Source of the DNA: UBA7657 sp049652985
Lineage (GTDB): Bacteria > Pseudomonadota > Alphaproteobacteria > Micavibrionales > Micavibrionaceae
DNA: 64,000 nt
Assembly (NCBI GenBank): GCA_049652985.1
Contig: JBASFK010000006.1
Span: 1-64,000 of the forward strand
Reading direction: 5' to 3'
Shown here: piece after piece, positions 42,356 to 50,396 of the stretch
How positions within the stretch are numbered: the stretch's first letter is position 1
Layout: the number at the start of each line of letters is the position of its first letter
Made by a program: the position numbers and the translations under genes
Notes under the pieces: generated by a model
Told to the model about the DNA's origin: nothing
What the model saw: only the letters and a program-made list of their open reading frames with translations
Database searches by the model: none

Positions 42356-42374
42356 CCTTATTATAGCCTTATTA
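42356..42374. repeat. Paired CCTTATTA motifs right of the internal tRNA-Thr
   Basis: CCTTATTA at 42356-42363 and 42367-42374, with the same 11-bp offset as the pair at 14304-14322 and nearly the same bases between. This suggests that a second, tandem element begins at the internal tRNA. Confidence 0.5.
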
Positions 42375-42794
42375 GGGCCGGGGCAAGAATTCTAATCCCT
42401 TAATTTCTAACTATATTCTCCGACCGACCCGCGAATTACAAAACCGTTGGGAAGGGTTCTCCATGAACCGTCACGATACCTAACGATAATAATATCAGCG
42501 TCTTAAGGCAAGATGATTTGCGCCGGGTTTTGCCTTATTGCCCTGTTTTTAACCTTGAGTGTCCCAAATCTGTCCTACGGCCTTAAATCTTCAACAAGTC
42601 ATTTAAAAACACCTGAAAAGTACGTTGCCGCAACTTGGATGCTGCTGGGCTGCTTATTTTTAAATTTTGATTGAAGGGTTCAAAAGACAGAAAAGCGTAT
42701 CTAACCTCATTAAAAACAGCAAGCGACTGTCAAGATTAAAGCCGTCTCCGCCGCCGGGAATTGTAATTATGTCGCGGGGGCATTGGCAGGCGCG

Positions 42795-42945
42795 GCTGCA
42801 TCCGCTGTCGCCATAGACGACGCCAATACAGCCGATGAGCAATGCCCTGTTACGGAGCCTTGCTTTTGGCCGCGGCCTCGGCCGCCAGCGCATCTTCATC
42901 TTCACCCTGGGCCGCAACAGCGGCGTCCGTCTTGTTAGTGCTCAT
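42795..42945 (-). pseudogene. Broken kup N-terminal fragment
   Basis: From an ATG at 42945 a reading frame runs MSTNKTDAAVAAQGEDEDAL, is Ala/Glu/Lys-rich, and hits a TAA. One base out of frame, the next stretch reads RNRALLIGCIGVVYGDSG, almost identical to residues 33-50 of the Kup protein at 8710 (RDRALLIGCIGVVYGDIG). Similarity ends there. It is a frameshifted, truncated kup paralogue, evidence of deletion around an element boundary. The rest of 42375-43047 shows no other gene. Confidence 0.8.
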
Positions 42946-43047
42946 TAAAAAGCCTTCTTATATCCGGGAGGGCGATCCTAAAACGGGCCGCACCGAAAGG
43001 CAAACCGCCAATGTCGCATTATATAAGCCATTGATATTATAGAAAAA

Positions 43048-44481
43048 TTATCGTGACTTGGGCTTGTCGTAGTAAACCGTGTTCTTGTTATCCGTGTAAA
43101 TCTTGAGATTATTTTCATCCGGCGACTGACGATAGATGAACAAGACATTCTCCATCTCGGTTTTGCTCCAACCGTCATAAGTGCCGATCACTTGACGCAC
43201 CGCGAACGGGAAAACCGAACTGAACGTGTTATCCAGATTGCGCGAGAACGGATCGGCAAAGCCCGGGCTGATGATGAAATTGCAAATCACGATGCCGCCG
43301 GGAGCTAAACGTTTTTTAACCCGCTGGAAAAATTCCTGCGTCACAAGGTTTTCCGGCAATGTGATGCTGCCCTGATACGCATCGAGAACAATCACGTCAT
43401 ATTTTTCATCGCCCTGAATCAAAAACGATTCCGCCGCCACCGGATGAAACGTTTTATTCGGCCCCAATTCCTTGCCGAGGAAATAATCTTCAGCCACATC
43501 CTTCAGATTCGGATCGATATCGACGTAATGATATATATTGATGTCCTCATCAATGCCCAACGTGAACCCGCCCGCGCCCAAAACCAATATATTGAGCGGC
43601 TCCTCCGAGAGTTCACGCGTGTAAATGTAATGATTCTCAATGAACTGGGCATATTCATGCTTTAATTTCTGCGTCGGGCTATACAGAGAATCCGAGTTCT
43701 TGTTCAGCGAGAAGATTTTGATGTCCGTGCCCGGTTTTTCAAAAATCTGGATGACGTTATATTGATTGAAGGCAACGATATTTAATTTTTTGAGCTGCGC
43801 GTCGGAATTGAAAAAGATACCGACAGCCATAAGCACAACGATCAGAATTTTAGAAAGAATATATTTTCGTCTGCCGACGATAAAAAACAACAGCGTCAAT
43901 AACACAAAATTCAAAGCCGCCGTGTAATGCACGCCTATCGTCGCCATCAGCACCAGCGTCGAAAACGTCGCGCCGAGGAACGAACCGATCGTCGAGAGGA
44001 AAAGAATTTTACCCGTCACACGCGAGAGTTTTTCTTTTGAAAAATAATGACTAACCAGCGGAATAGTCTGACCCAGCAAAAACACCGGCACGATCAAAAA
44101 CAGGCCTGAATAAATCGACGCCAAGATGATGCGGTTTGAAATGCCGAGCTTGATCAGCTCTTCCATGAAGAACAACAGCGGCCCGTACGACAATCCGAAA
44201 ACCAGGAACACCGTCGAAATGAGAATATTATTCGCCAGCTTCGCGCGCGGCCCGACGAAACGCCCCCTGCGGTTGGTGTAAGGCTTGAAACGCCCGCCGT
44301 AATAATAACCGAACGACAACGGCAGCAGCACCGCAGCAATAATCACCGACACCACATCCGTCCCGCTGCCGATAAACGGCACGGTCACGCGGATCGCCAG
44401 CAACTCCGAGGAGAGGACGATATAGCCCTCGATAATGATAATGGCAAAAAGTGCAAAAAATGCTTTTCGGGACAAAGTCAT
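43048..44481 (-). CDS. Membrane-anchored spermidine-synthase-like protein
   Basis: 477 aa. About seven N-terminal membrane helices (to about residue 220; IIIIEGYIVLSSELLAIRVT resembles the fused transporter-like domain), then a soluble aminopropyltransferase-type Rossmann domain: ILVLGAGGFTLGI, HYVDIDPNLKDVAEDYF, YDVIVLDAYQG. Fused spermidine synthases of this kind are widespread, but true polyamine activity is often unproven. The last helix of the catalytic domain seems intact. It sits between the two tRNA-Thr genes. Confidence 0.8.
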   Translation of the reverse strand: MTLSRKAFFALFAIIIIEGYIVLSSELLAIRVTVPFIGSGTDVVSVIIAAVLLPLSFGYYYGGRFKPYTNRRGRFVGPRAKLANNILISTVFLVFGLSYGPLLFFMEELIKLGISNRIILASIYSGLFLIVPVFLLGQTIPLVSHYFSKEKLSRVTGKILFLSTIGSFLGATFSTLVLMATIGVHYTAALNFVLLTLLFFIVGRRKYILSKILIVVLMAVGIFFNSDAQLKKLNIVAFNQYNVIQIFEKPGTDIKIFSLNKNSDSLYSPTQKLKHEYAQFIENHYIYTRELSEEPLNILVLGAGGFTLGIDEDINIYHYVDIDPNLKDVAEDYFLGKELGPNKTFHPVAAESFLIQGDEKYDVIVLDAYQGSITLPENLVTQEFFQRVKKRLAPGGIVICNFIISPGFADPFSRNLDNTFSSVFPFAVRQVIGTYDGWSKTEMENVLFIYRQSPDENNLKIYTDNKNTVYYDKPKSR

Positions 44482-44525
44482 GCCGCAAGCCTAGCGAAAT
44501 ATGGGAGGCGAGAAAAGGGCGAGTT

Positions 44526-44948
44526 TCAGCCGGGCTCGAAATCATCCGGCTTTGTGAGCAACCGCCCGAGTTCAATACGAGTGCCGATGCTTTTCAGAAC
44601 CTCCAGCGCGTGCATTCTTTGGCATTTCTTCAAGGCATGGCTCAGCGCATCCTCGGCTTTGTCGTGCGCCTGATCGGATGACATCTCCTGCATTGAGCCA
44701 AGGGTTGCCCTGGTGTGATCATATTCCGGGCCATTAATGCCGCCTTTGATAACCCACGCGCCGTCTTTTTGATGAACCCTGAGAACAGCATCATCCAGCC
44801 ATTGATGATCGCCTGTTCTTGCATACGTCAGGTCATCGAAGGTGGCTTCTTCGGGAGCAAAGCCTTTCAATCGGATTTTGACCCTTATCCGCTTCCGGTT
44901 CTTTCCAGTTTCTTTGTCCAAATATTGGCGTATTTCAAAAGTTGCCAT
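44526..44948 (-). CDS. Short protein with integrase-arm-like N-terminus
   Basis: 140 aa from the ATG at 44948 (ribosome-binding site GGAG). The first 45 residues (IRQYLDKETGKNRKRIRVKI, RLKGFAPEEATFDDLTYAR) resemble the beta-sheet arm domain at the front of many tyrosine integrases (pattern RVxxRLKGxPPxxATF). The rest (HDKAEDALSHALKKCQRMHAL) is helical and unrecognised. There is no catalytic domain, so it is either an integrase remnant or a small DNA-binding protein. It lies 230 bp from the tRNA-Thr at 45177. Confidence 0.5.
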   Translation of the reverse strand: MATFEIRQYLDKETGKNRKRIRVKIRLKGFAPEEATFDDLTYARTGDHQWLDDAVLRVHQKDGAWVIKGGINGPEYDHTRATLGSMQEMSSDQAHDKAEDALSHALKKCQRMHALEVLKSIGTRIELGRLLTKPDDFEPG

Positions 44949-45176
44949 TGTCAGTCTCCACGATGCGTGTTCAATCACACAGCTTCACGGTGACTCCTAC
45001 CTAAATGCTCCTGTTTGGTTTACCGGGTTTAAAGTTTTTGCTTATTTCCGGTCAAAATTTCAACAGCTAAGCATTATGGATAGCTGAACCTTCCATAAAA
45101 CTGCTGCTAATTATCGTGGTGGTTCAGTAGGCAATGTCCCTGTAGTGTCCCTTAAGAAGGGGCCTTAGCGGTAAAA

Positions 45177-45251
45177 TGGTGCCGGCAGAGAGGATTGAAC
45201 TCCCGACCTTCGGTTTACAAAACCGCTGCTCTACCGCTGAGCTATGCCGGC
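45177..45251 (-). tRNA. tRNA-Thr(UGU), right boundary copy
   Basis: 75 bases with encoded CCA (45177-45179). Acceptor GCCGGCA/TGCCGGC, D arm GCTC/GAGC, anticodon loop TTTGTAA (anticodon UGU), T stem GGGAG/CTCTC with one G-U pair. Its 3' half is identical over 45 bp to the remnant at 14114, so this is the most likely native target gene, restored at the right end of the mobile region. Confidence 0.95.
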
Positions 45252-45476
45252 TCTTTGAGCAATTTCCACCCCGGCAGGGACCAGAAATGCCGTAAGGGCG
45301 TTAAAATGCCCCGAAACGACCCCGGTTTTAACAGATAAACACCTGCCTGAACAGCATTTTTCGTATATTCCGCTCAAGGGGCTTTTGGGGGCCAAAAGGT
45401 GGTTTTTGAGGGGTTTTTCTGCTATATTGCTATAGAAGCATTACAAAGTCCCGAAAAGGGACAAAAAGAGCACGTC

Positions 45477-46682
45477 TTGGCGGACAAAAAGGCAGACAAT
45501 TCATTATACGAAAACGGCATCGGCTGGGCGATTATGCTCGTCGTGCTTGCCGTATTGCTTTGGCTCTTCTGGTACTATTTCAACGAAGAAATCCGAAACG
45601 TCGTGCGCTGGATCCGCTATACCGAGATGTGGATGCTGCAATGGTTCCTCGATGACGACCACGCCGTGATCTTCAACGGCACACCCGCAAACTGGGAACG
45701 CGGCTTCGAAGACACAGCCCGCTGGGAGCAGTCCAAACTCACTTATTCCCACCTGTCATATTTCACCGCTTTGTCCATGCAGCCCATGAAGACGTTCTTC
45801 GTCGCGCTGTTTTCGGTTGCCGCGATGTGGTGCATGTTTCTCGGTCCCGGCACGCAATTCCGCCGCAGATACGACCTCGAAGGCATCATCGAGCGCCAGG
45901 GTCAGAACTTTAAAATCATCCGTCCCTTCGTCAGGTTCAACCCGCAGAAACAGCCGCCCCGCCCGCCCGGCTCGCCCGTGCCTGCGGAACTTCCGATGTT
46001 CGCCGAAGCACTCGGCCCGGAAGAATGGCTTGCCTATCACGTCATTCCCATACCTGATGGTAAGATCGACGAGGCCGCCGCCACGACAGCGTTTCGCAAA
46101 CAGCTTGGCGGACGCTGGAAAGGTCCCAATGAACTCGAGCCTTACAAGCAGGTCCTTCTTGCGACTTTCTGCCTGAAGGCTTCCCGCAAAAGAAAAGACG
46201 CCGACGACATGCTCGGTCGTCTTGCGCTCTGCTGGAGCGGCCAGAGCGGCCTGCGCCTCGGCAAAGATGGAAAATTGCTGCGCGAAGCCCGCCGCATTCT
46301 GAAAGATAAAAATCTCGCCGGAAAAACCCTGGCGCAATGCAACCGCCATGCGTTCGAAACAACGGCCCTGCTGCGTGCCCTTGCCTTCGCACGGGAAGAA
46401 GGTGGCGTCCTTGCGCCGGCGGCGTTCGTCTGGCTGCGCGGCCATGACCGCGCGCTGTGGTACCCGCTGAACAATCTGGGCCGCCAGTCCTTCCACCCCG
46501 AAGCCATGGGCGCCATGGCGCATTACAAGGGCGAGCGCATGACGCAGCGGCCCATCCCCGTCCCGAAAGTCGAGGACGCGGTTAAAACCATCAAGGATTA
46601 CATGGGATCGATCCGCGCGCGGCCGATCCCGCAACTCGACTACAAAGATTCAAAAAAGCGCGGCGTTAAAAAAGCGGTGTGA
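45477..46682 (+). CDS. dotM: DotM/IcmP type IVB coupling-complex protein
   Basis: 401 aa if it starts at the TTG at 45477, which places the first membrane helix (IGWAIMLVVLAVLLWLFWYYFN) near the N-terminus as in DotM; the frame to 45399 would add an odd leader. A second helix lies at about residues 103-123. The cytosolic domain has the DotM pattern HAFETTALLRALAFAREEGGVLAPAAFVWLRGHDRALWYPLNNLGR. DotM works with DotL to recruit substrates to a Dot/Icm type IV secretion channel. No other dot/icm genes except dotL are in the window. Confidence 0.85.
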   Translation: MADKKADNSLYENGIGWAIMLVVLAVLLWLFWYYFNEEIRNVVRWIRYTEMWMLQWFLDDDHAVIFNGTPANWERGFEDTARWEQSKLTYSHLSYFTALSMQPMKTFFVALFSVAAMWCMFLGPGTQFRRRYDLEGIIERQGQNFKIIRPFVRFNPQKQPPRPPGSPVPAELPMFAEALGPEEWLAYHVIPIPDGKIDEAAATTAFRKQLGGRWKGPNELEPYKQVLLATFCLKASRKRKDADDMLGRLALCWSGQSGLRLGKDGKLLREARRILKDKNLAGKTLAQCNRHAFETTALLRALAFAREEGGVLAPAAFVWLRGHDRALWYPLNNLGRQSFHPEAMGAMAHYKGERMTQRPIPVPKVEDAVKTIKDYMGSIRARPIPQLDYKDSKKRGVKKAV

Positions 46683-46714
46683 AAAAGCAGTCCCATCATC
46701 AGGAGATTTTAGAA

Positions 46715-47275
46715 ATGAAACTTGCAGCCAGAAAAACACAGAATAATTCCAGCGCCCGCGTCGTGGATGGAAAACTGATCCTTTCCTATCCCGAGGCGCT
46801 GACGCCCATTGTCTGGCAGATGGATTTGTCACAGGCAAAAGCCTCGGCGCTTGAAGTCCGCGAAACCCCCAAAGGCATCAGCCTTGTTCTTAAAACCGCC
46901 AAGGGCGAAACGGCTGAAATCGCGCCATTCGCCACCAAAGAAGAAGCGGTGGCTGCCCTTATGGCCGCCGCCCGCGCACTGGAAAACGCACACGGTCACA
47001 TGCGCACGGGAGGCGTTGCGAACAATGACGGCGCAGGTATGGCATCCTCTTCCCAGGCAAAAAACCCGCGCAGCCGCCTGGCCGCGGGGGCTCTCGGCGT
47101 GCTTCTTGTCCTTGTCTTATTGATGATCTGGGGCACGCTGGCGCCGCGCCCGCCGATCAGCGTCGAAGGACGCGGCACCGCCCTCGCGCCGGGACAAAGC
47201 GGCGCTGCAGGACAGGATCAAAACGGCGTGCCGCTTTCCGCGGACGAATTCCTGATGAAACAACGCATGCAGTAA
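46715..47275 (+). CDS. Small membrane protein between dotM and dotL
   Basis: 186 aa from the ATG at 46715 (ribosome-binding site AGGAG). A soluble N-terminal half (about 1-95, with LVLKTAKGETAEIAPFATKEEAVAALM) is followed by a membrane helix (LAAGALGVLLVLVLLMIWGTL) and a Pro/Gly-rich tail ending DEFLMKQRMQ. Not recognised as a Legionella Dot protein. Its position between coupling-complex genes suggests a DotL/DotM partner, by context only. Confidence 0.65.
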   Translation: MKLAARKTQNNSSARVVDGKLILSYPEALTPIVWQMDLSQAKASALEVRETPKGISLVLKTAKGETAEIAPFATKEEAVAALMAAARALENAHGHMRTGGVANNDGAGMASSSQAKNPRSRLAAGALGVLLVLVLLMIWGTLAPRPPISVEGRGTALAPGQSGAAGQDQNGVPLSADEFLMKQRMQ

Positions 47276-47293
47276 GGATAACCGGGACGATCA

Positions 47294-49726
47294 ATGGCCC
47301 TCGACCAGAGAAAATACGAACATAAACATACAGCCATCCTCCGGGATGTCCGCCCGCTGTCGGTTCGTATTTCCGACGCGATGCAAAAGCCCGCTTATTC
47401 GGGCGCTGTATTCGTGCTGGTCGCGGTGTGCGTTTACATGAACGACTGGGCGCTGGCTTTCGCCGACCTGACCTGCTTCCTGATGCTGCTCTATTTTTTC
47501 TGGCTGCAGACGCGCGACCGCACCCTGCCCTTCAAAATGCCGCTGGGCGCAAAATACAAGGATAAAAACAACGAAGGCGGCGGCCGCAAAGGATTAGCGG
47601 AAGGCATTTTATATCTCGGCAACATGGAACTGACCAACGAAGAGGTCTGGTTCACCAACTCCGATGCGAGGACGCACATTCTTTACCTCGGAACCACCGG
47701 CGCCGGTAAGACCGAGGGCCTGAAATCCATGGTCACCAACGCGCTCTGCTGGGGATCGGGCTTCGTCTATGTTGACGGTAAAGCCGACACCGATCTCTGG
47801 TCTTCTCTCTCGTCGCTGGTACGTCGCTTCGGTCGCGACGACGACCTTCTCGTGCTCAACTACATGACCGGCAACACCGACGTGAAGGCGCCGTCGAACA
47901 CCATGAACCCGTTCTCGTCGGGTTCGGCCTCGTATCTTACAAACATGCTCGTCAGCCTGATGCCGGAATCGCAGGGCGACAACGCCATGTGGCAGGAACG
48001 CGCCGTGTCACTGATCGGCGCACTCATGCCCGCGCTCACATGGAAACGCGACAACCAGGACATGCCGCTTTCCGTGCGTACCATCCGCGATTATCTTTCG
48101 CTCAACAATATCATCAAGATTTCACGCGAGCAGGCTATTCCCGAACACACGCGCGTCAGCATTAAGGGCTATCTCGACACGCTGCCCGGCTTCGTGGCTG
48201 ACGCCTACGACGATAACGGCGCGATCAAACCGCCCAGCGGCGGCGCGCCCGCCTTCGACACGACCACAGCCAGCCAGCAGCACGGCTATCTCGCCATGCA
48301 GTTCACCCGTTCGCTGCAATCTCTAGGCGACGAATACGGCTACATCTTCGACACGCAGGCCGCCGATATCGACATGGTCGACGTCGTCCTCAACCGCCGC
48401 ATCGTCATCGTCCTTATCCCCGCGCTTGAAAAATCGAACGATGAAATTGCCAACCTCGGTAAAATCGTCGCTGCGACAATGAAAGGCATGATGGGTTCCA
48501 CCCTAGGCTCGACCGTGGAAGGCTCCAGCGAAACCGTTATCGAAAACAAGCCGACACATTCTGCCACCCCGTTCATGACCGTATTCGACGAGGTCGGCTA
48601 CTATACCGCGCAAGGCATGGCCGTCATGGCGGCGCAGGCGCGTTCTCTCGGCTTCTCCCTCGTATTCTCCGGACAGGACATCCCGGCCATGAAAAAACGC
48701 GTGCGGGAGGAAGCCAATTCCATTCTCGCCAACTGTAACATCAAGATTTTCGGTAAGCTTGAAGACCCCACGGAAACCAAGGATTTCTTCGAAAAAACCG
48801 TCGGCAAAGCGCTGGTTACGGAAGTTTCCGGCTTTCAGACCGGCACCGGCTCGACAAGCTATTACGACACCCGCCAGGCGGGCGTGCAGATCCGCGACCG
48901 CGCCAGCTATGAAGGCCTGCGCGGTATGACCGAGGGCCAGGCAGTTATAGCCTTCGGGAAAATCGTCGCCGACTGCAAAGTTTTCTACTCCAACCCCGGT
49001 TTTGCCAAGGCCATGCGTGTCACCCGGTTTATGGCGCTGCCGCCGCCCGACGAAGAAATTCTTAAACACGCCGCCGCGATCACCAAGCTGCGCGACCTGC
49101 TCGTCAACAAGACATGGACCGCAGAGCGCGCCGATGTCGCCATCCCAACGCCAGTGGAAATCGAGGCGCTTTCGGATGGCATGAAAATCGTCCGGAAAAA
49201 AGAAGTCAGCCCGGTCGACCGCGGCATCGCCGCCATCGTGCAGGTGCACGCTTTGTCCGGAAATCTGAGCGAAGCGCCGACAATCGACACTAAAGCGCCG
49301 CCCACGCCACCCTCGCGGCCTGCCGACCCGCCGCTCTTTTCTGCGCCGCCGCCGCAGGCACCGGTACAAGCTCCTGCGCAACCTTCGACGCAGCCCCCCG
49401 CGACAGCCGGCAGTAGCCCCATGGGCTTCTTCAAGGCGCCGGGCGCGCAGCCCTCAGCAGCACCCGCCGACGAGAACAAATCATGGAACAATATCGTTAA
49501 AAAATCCGACGACGAAAAAGAAGATAAAAAAACGCAAGCACCCGTGAAACCTGCGGAAGCGCCGCGCCCGCTGCCTGTTTCTCCGCCTCCCGCCGCAGCA
49601 GCCTCGCCCGCGCAGCCCAGGCTTCCCAAGGAAATCCAGGATATCATCGAGGCCGCGGCCAAAGCATCACGTAAGGAAATCTTCAAAGATGAAAAAGACG
49701 AAAGCGGCATCGATGCCGCGGAATAA
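47294..49726 (+). CDS. dotL: DotL/IcmO type IVB coupling ATPase
   Basis: 810 aa. Two N-terminal membrane helices (about 34-50, 52-71), then a TraD/VirD4-like ATPase with Walker A LGTTGAGKTEG (133-143) and Walker B ATPFMTVFDEVGYYT (about 417-431), then SLGFSLVFSGQDIPAMKKR and KIFGKLEDPTETKDFFEKTV. The Pro/Ala-rich C-terminal extension (about 650-810) corresponds to the DotL tail that binds adaptor proteins. It energises substrate entry into the secretion channel. Confidence 0.9.
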   Translation: MALDQRKYEHKHTAILRDVRPLSVRISDAMQKPAYSGAVFVLVAVCVYMNDWALAFADLTCFLMLLYFFWLQTRDRTLPFKMPLGAKYKDKNNEGGGRKGLAEGILYLGNMELTNEEVWFTNSDARTHILYLGTTGAGKTEGLKSMVTNALCWGSGFVYVDGKADTDLWSSLSSLVRRFGRDDDLLVLNYMTGNTDVKAPSNTMNPFSSGSASYLTNMLVSLMPESQGDNAMWQERAVSLIGALMPALTWKRDNQDMPLSVRTIRDYLSLNNIIKISREQAIPEHTRVSIKGYLDTLPGFVADAYDDNGAIKPPSGGAPAFDTTTASQQHGYLAMQFTRSLQSLGDEYGYIFDTQAADIDMVDVVLNRRIVIVLIPALEKSNDEIANLGKIVAATMKGMMGSTLGSTVEGSSETVIENKPTHSATPFMTVFDEVGYYTAQGMAVMAAQARSLGFSLVFSGQDIPAMKKRVREEANSILANCNIKIFGKLEDPTETKDFFEKTVGKALVTEVSGFQTGTGSTSYYDTRQAGVQIRDRASYEGLRGMTEGQAVIAFGKIVADCKVFYSNPGFAKAMRVTRFMALPPPDEEILKHAAAITKLRDLLVNKTWTAERADVAIPTPVEIEALSDGMKIVRKKEVSPVDRGIAAIVQVHALSGNLSEAPTIDTKAPPTPPSRPADPPLFSAPPPQAPVQAPAQPSTQPPATAGSSPMGFFKAPGAQPSAAPADENKSWNNIVKKSDDEKEDKKTQAPVKPAEAPRPLPVSPPPAAAASPAQPRLPKEIQDIIEAAAKASRKEIFKDEKDESGIDAAE

Positions 49727-50396
49727 TCGCCTTCCTTCGTCCGAAAGCGGCAATGTTTTCATGTTTATCCTTCTCGGTGTCGTGTTGTTCGGCGCGCTGG
49801 CCTTCGTCATTTCGCGCGGCTTTCGCAGCGACACCACGGCAGCCATGAGCGACCGCAAGGCGGAACTTCTGGCCGTGGATGTTCTCGCCTACGCGCAGCG
49901 CCTGGAGCGCGCCGTCGGCAAGATGCAGCAAAAAGGCGTCTCTGAAAGTGATATCAGCTTCGACAATACCGTCGATACAGGCTACGGCCACACGCCCGAT
50001 GAACCCGTCGAACACGACGTATTCAATGCAGCAGGCGGCGGAGTGAATCGCCAGAATCCGCCCTCCGGCGCCAACGACAACAGCGCGTGGCATTTCACGG
50101 GCGGCACATGCATCGCTGACATCGGCAAGGGCACGACGGGCTGCGACACCAACACCTTTTCCGACGAGGAATTGATCGCCGTACTGCCGAACGTCAACCC
50201 CGCCGTCTGCGAGGTCATCGATAAAAAACTCGGCATTGGCAGCATTCCTGAGAATACAGGCAACGCCTATTCAGCCACGAAATTCACCGGCGCGTTCGCT
50301 GACGGTTCCGAAATCATCCTCGACGCCAGCCACAGCGCCGCCTGCTATAGCGACGGAACGGATTATCATTTCTATTATGTGCTGATCGCGCGCTAG
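49689..50396 (+). CDS. Pilin-like single-pass membrane protein
   Basis: 235 aa. Short basic N-terminus, then SESGNVFMFILLGVVLFGALAFVISRG, a membrane helix laid out like the N-terminal helix of type IV pilins/pseudopilins. The periplasmic body has four Cys residues (GGTCIADIGKGTTGCDT; NPAVCEVI; HSAACYSDG) likely forming disulphides. It overlaps dotL by 38 bp (alternative ATG at 49713, 14 bp overlap). Its TAG stop shares a CTAG with the convergent Fic gene. Confidence 0.65.
   Translation: MKKTKAASMPRNNRLPSSESGNVFMFILLGVVLFGALAFVISRGFRSDTTAAMSDRKAELLAVDVLAYAQRLERAVGKMQQKGVSESDISFDNTVDTGYGHTPDEPVEHDVFNAAGGGVNRQNPPSGANDNSAWHFTGGTCIADIGKGTTGCDTNTFSDEELIAVLPNVNPAVCEVIDKKLGIGSIPENTGNAYSATKFTGAFADGSEIILDASHSAACYSDGTDYHFYYVLIAR

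Noticed and set aside
42436..42446. TTACAAAACCG, an 11-bp match to the tRNA-Thr anticodon region, as another att remnant
   Set aside because: Flanking bases do not match the tRNA and 11 bp is too short to claim.
45756..46634. 292-codon minus-strand frame inside dotM
   Set aside because: Shadow of dotM; no recognisable domain.
48503..49381. 292-codon minus-strand frame inside dotL
   Set aside because: Shadow of the dotL frame, which has all expected ATPase motifs.
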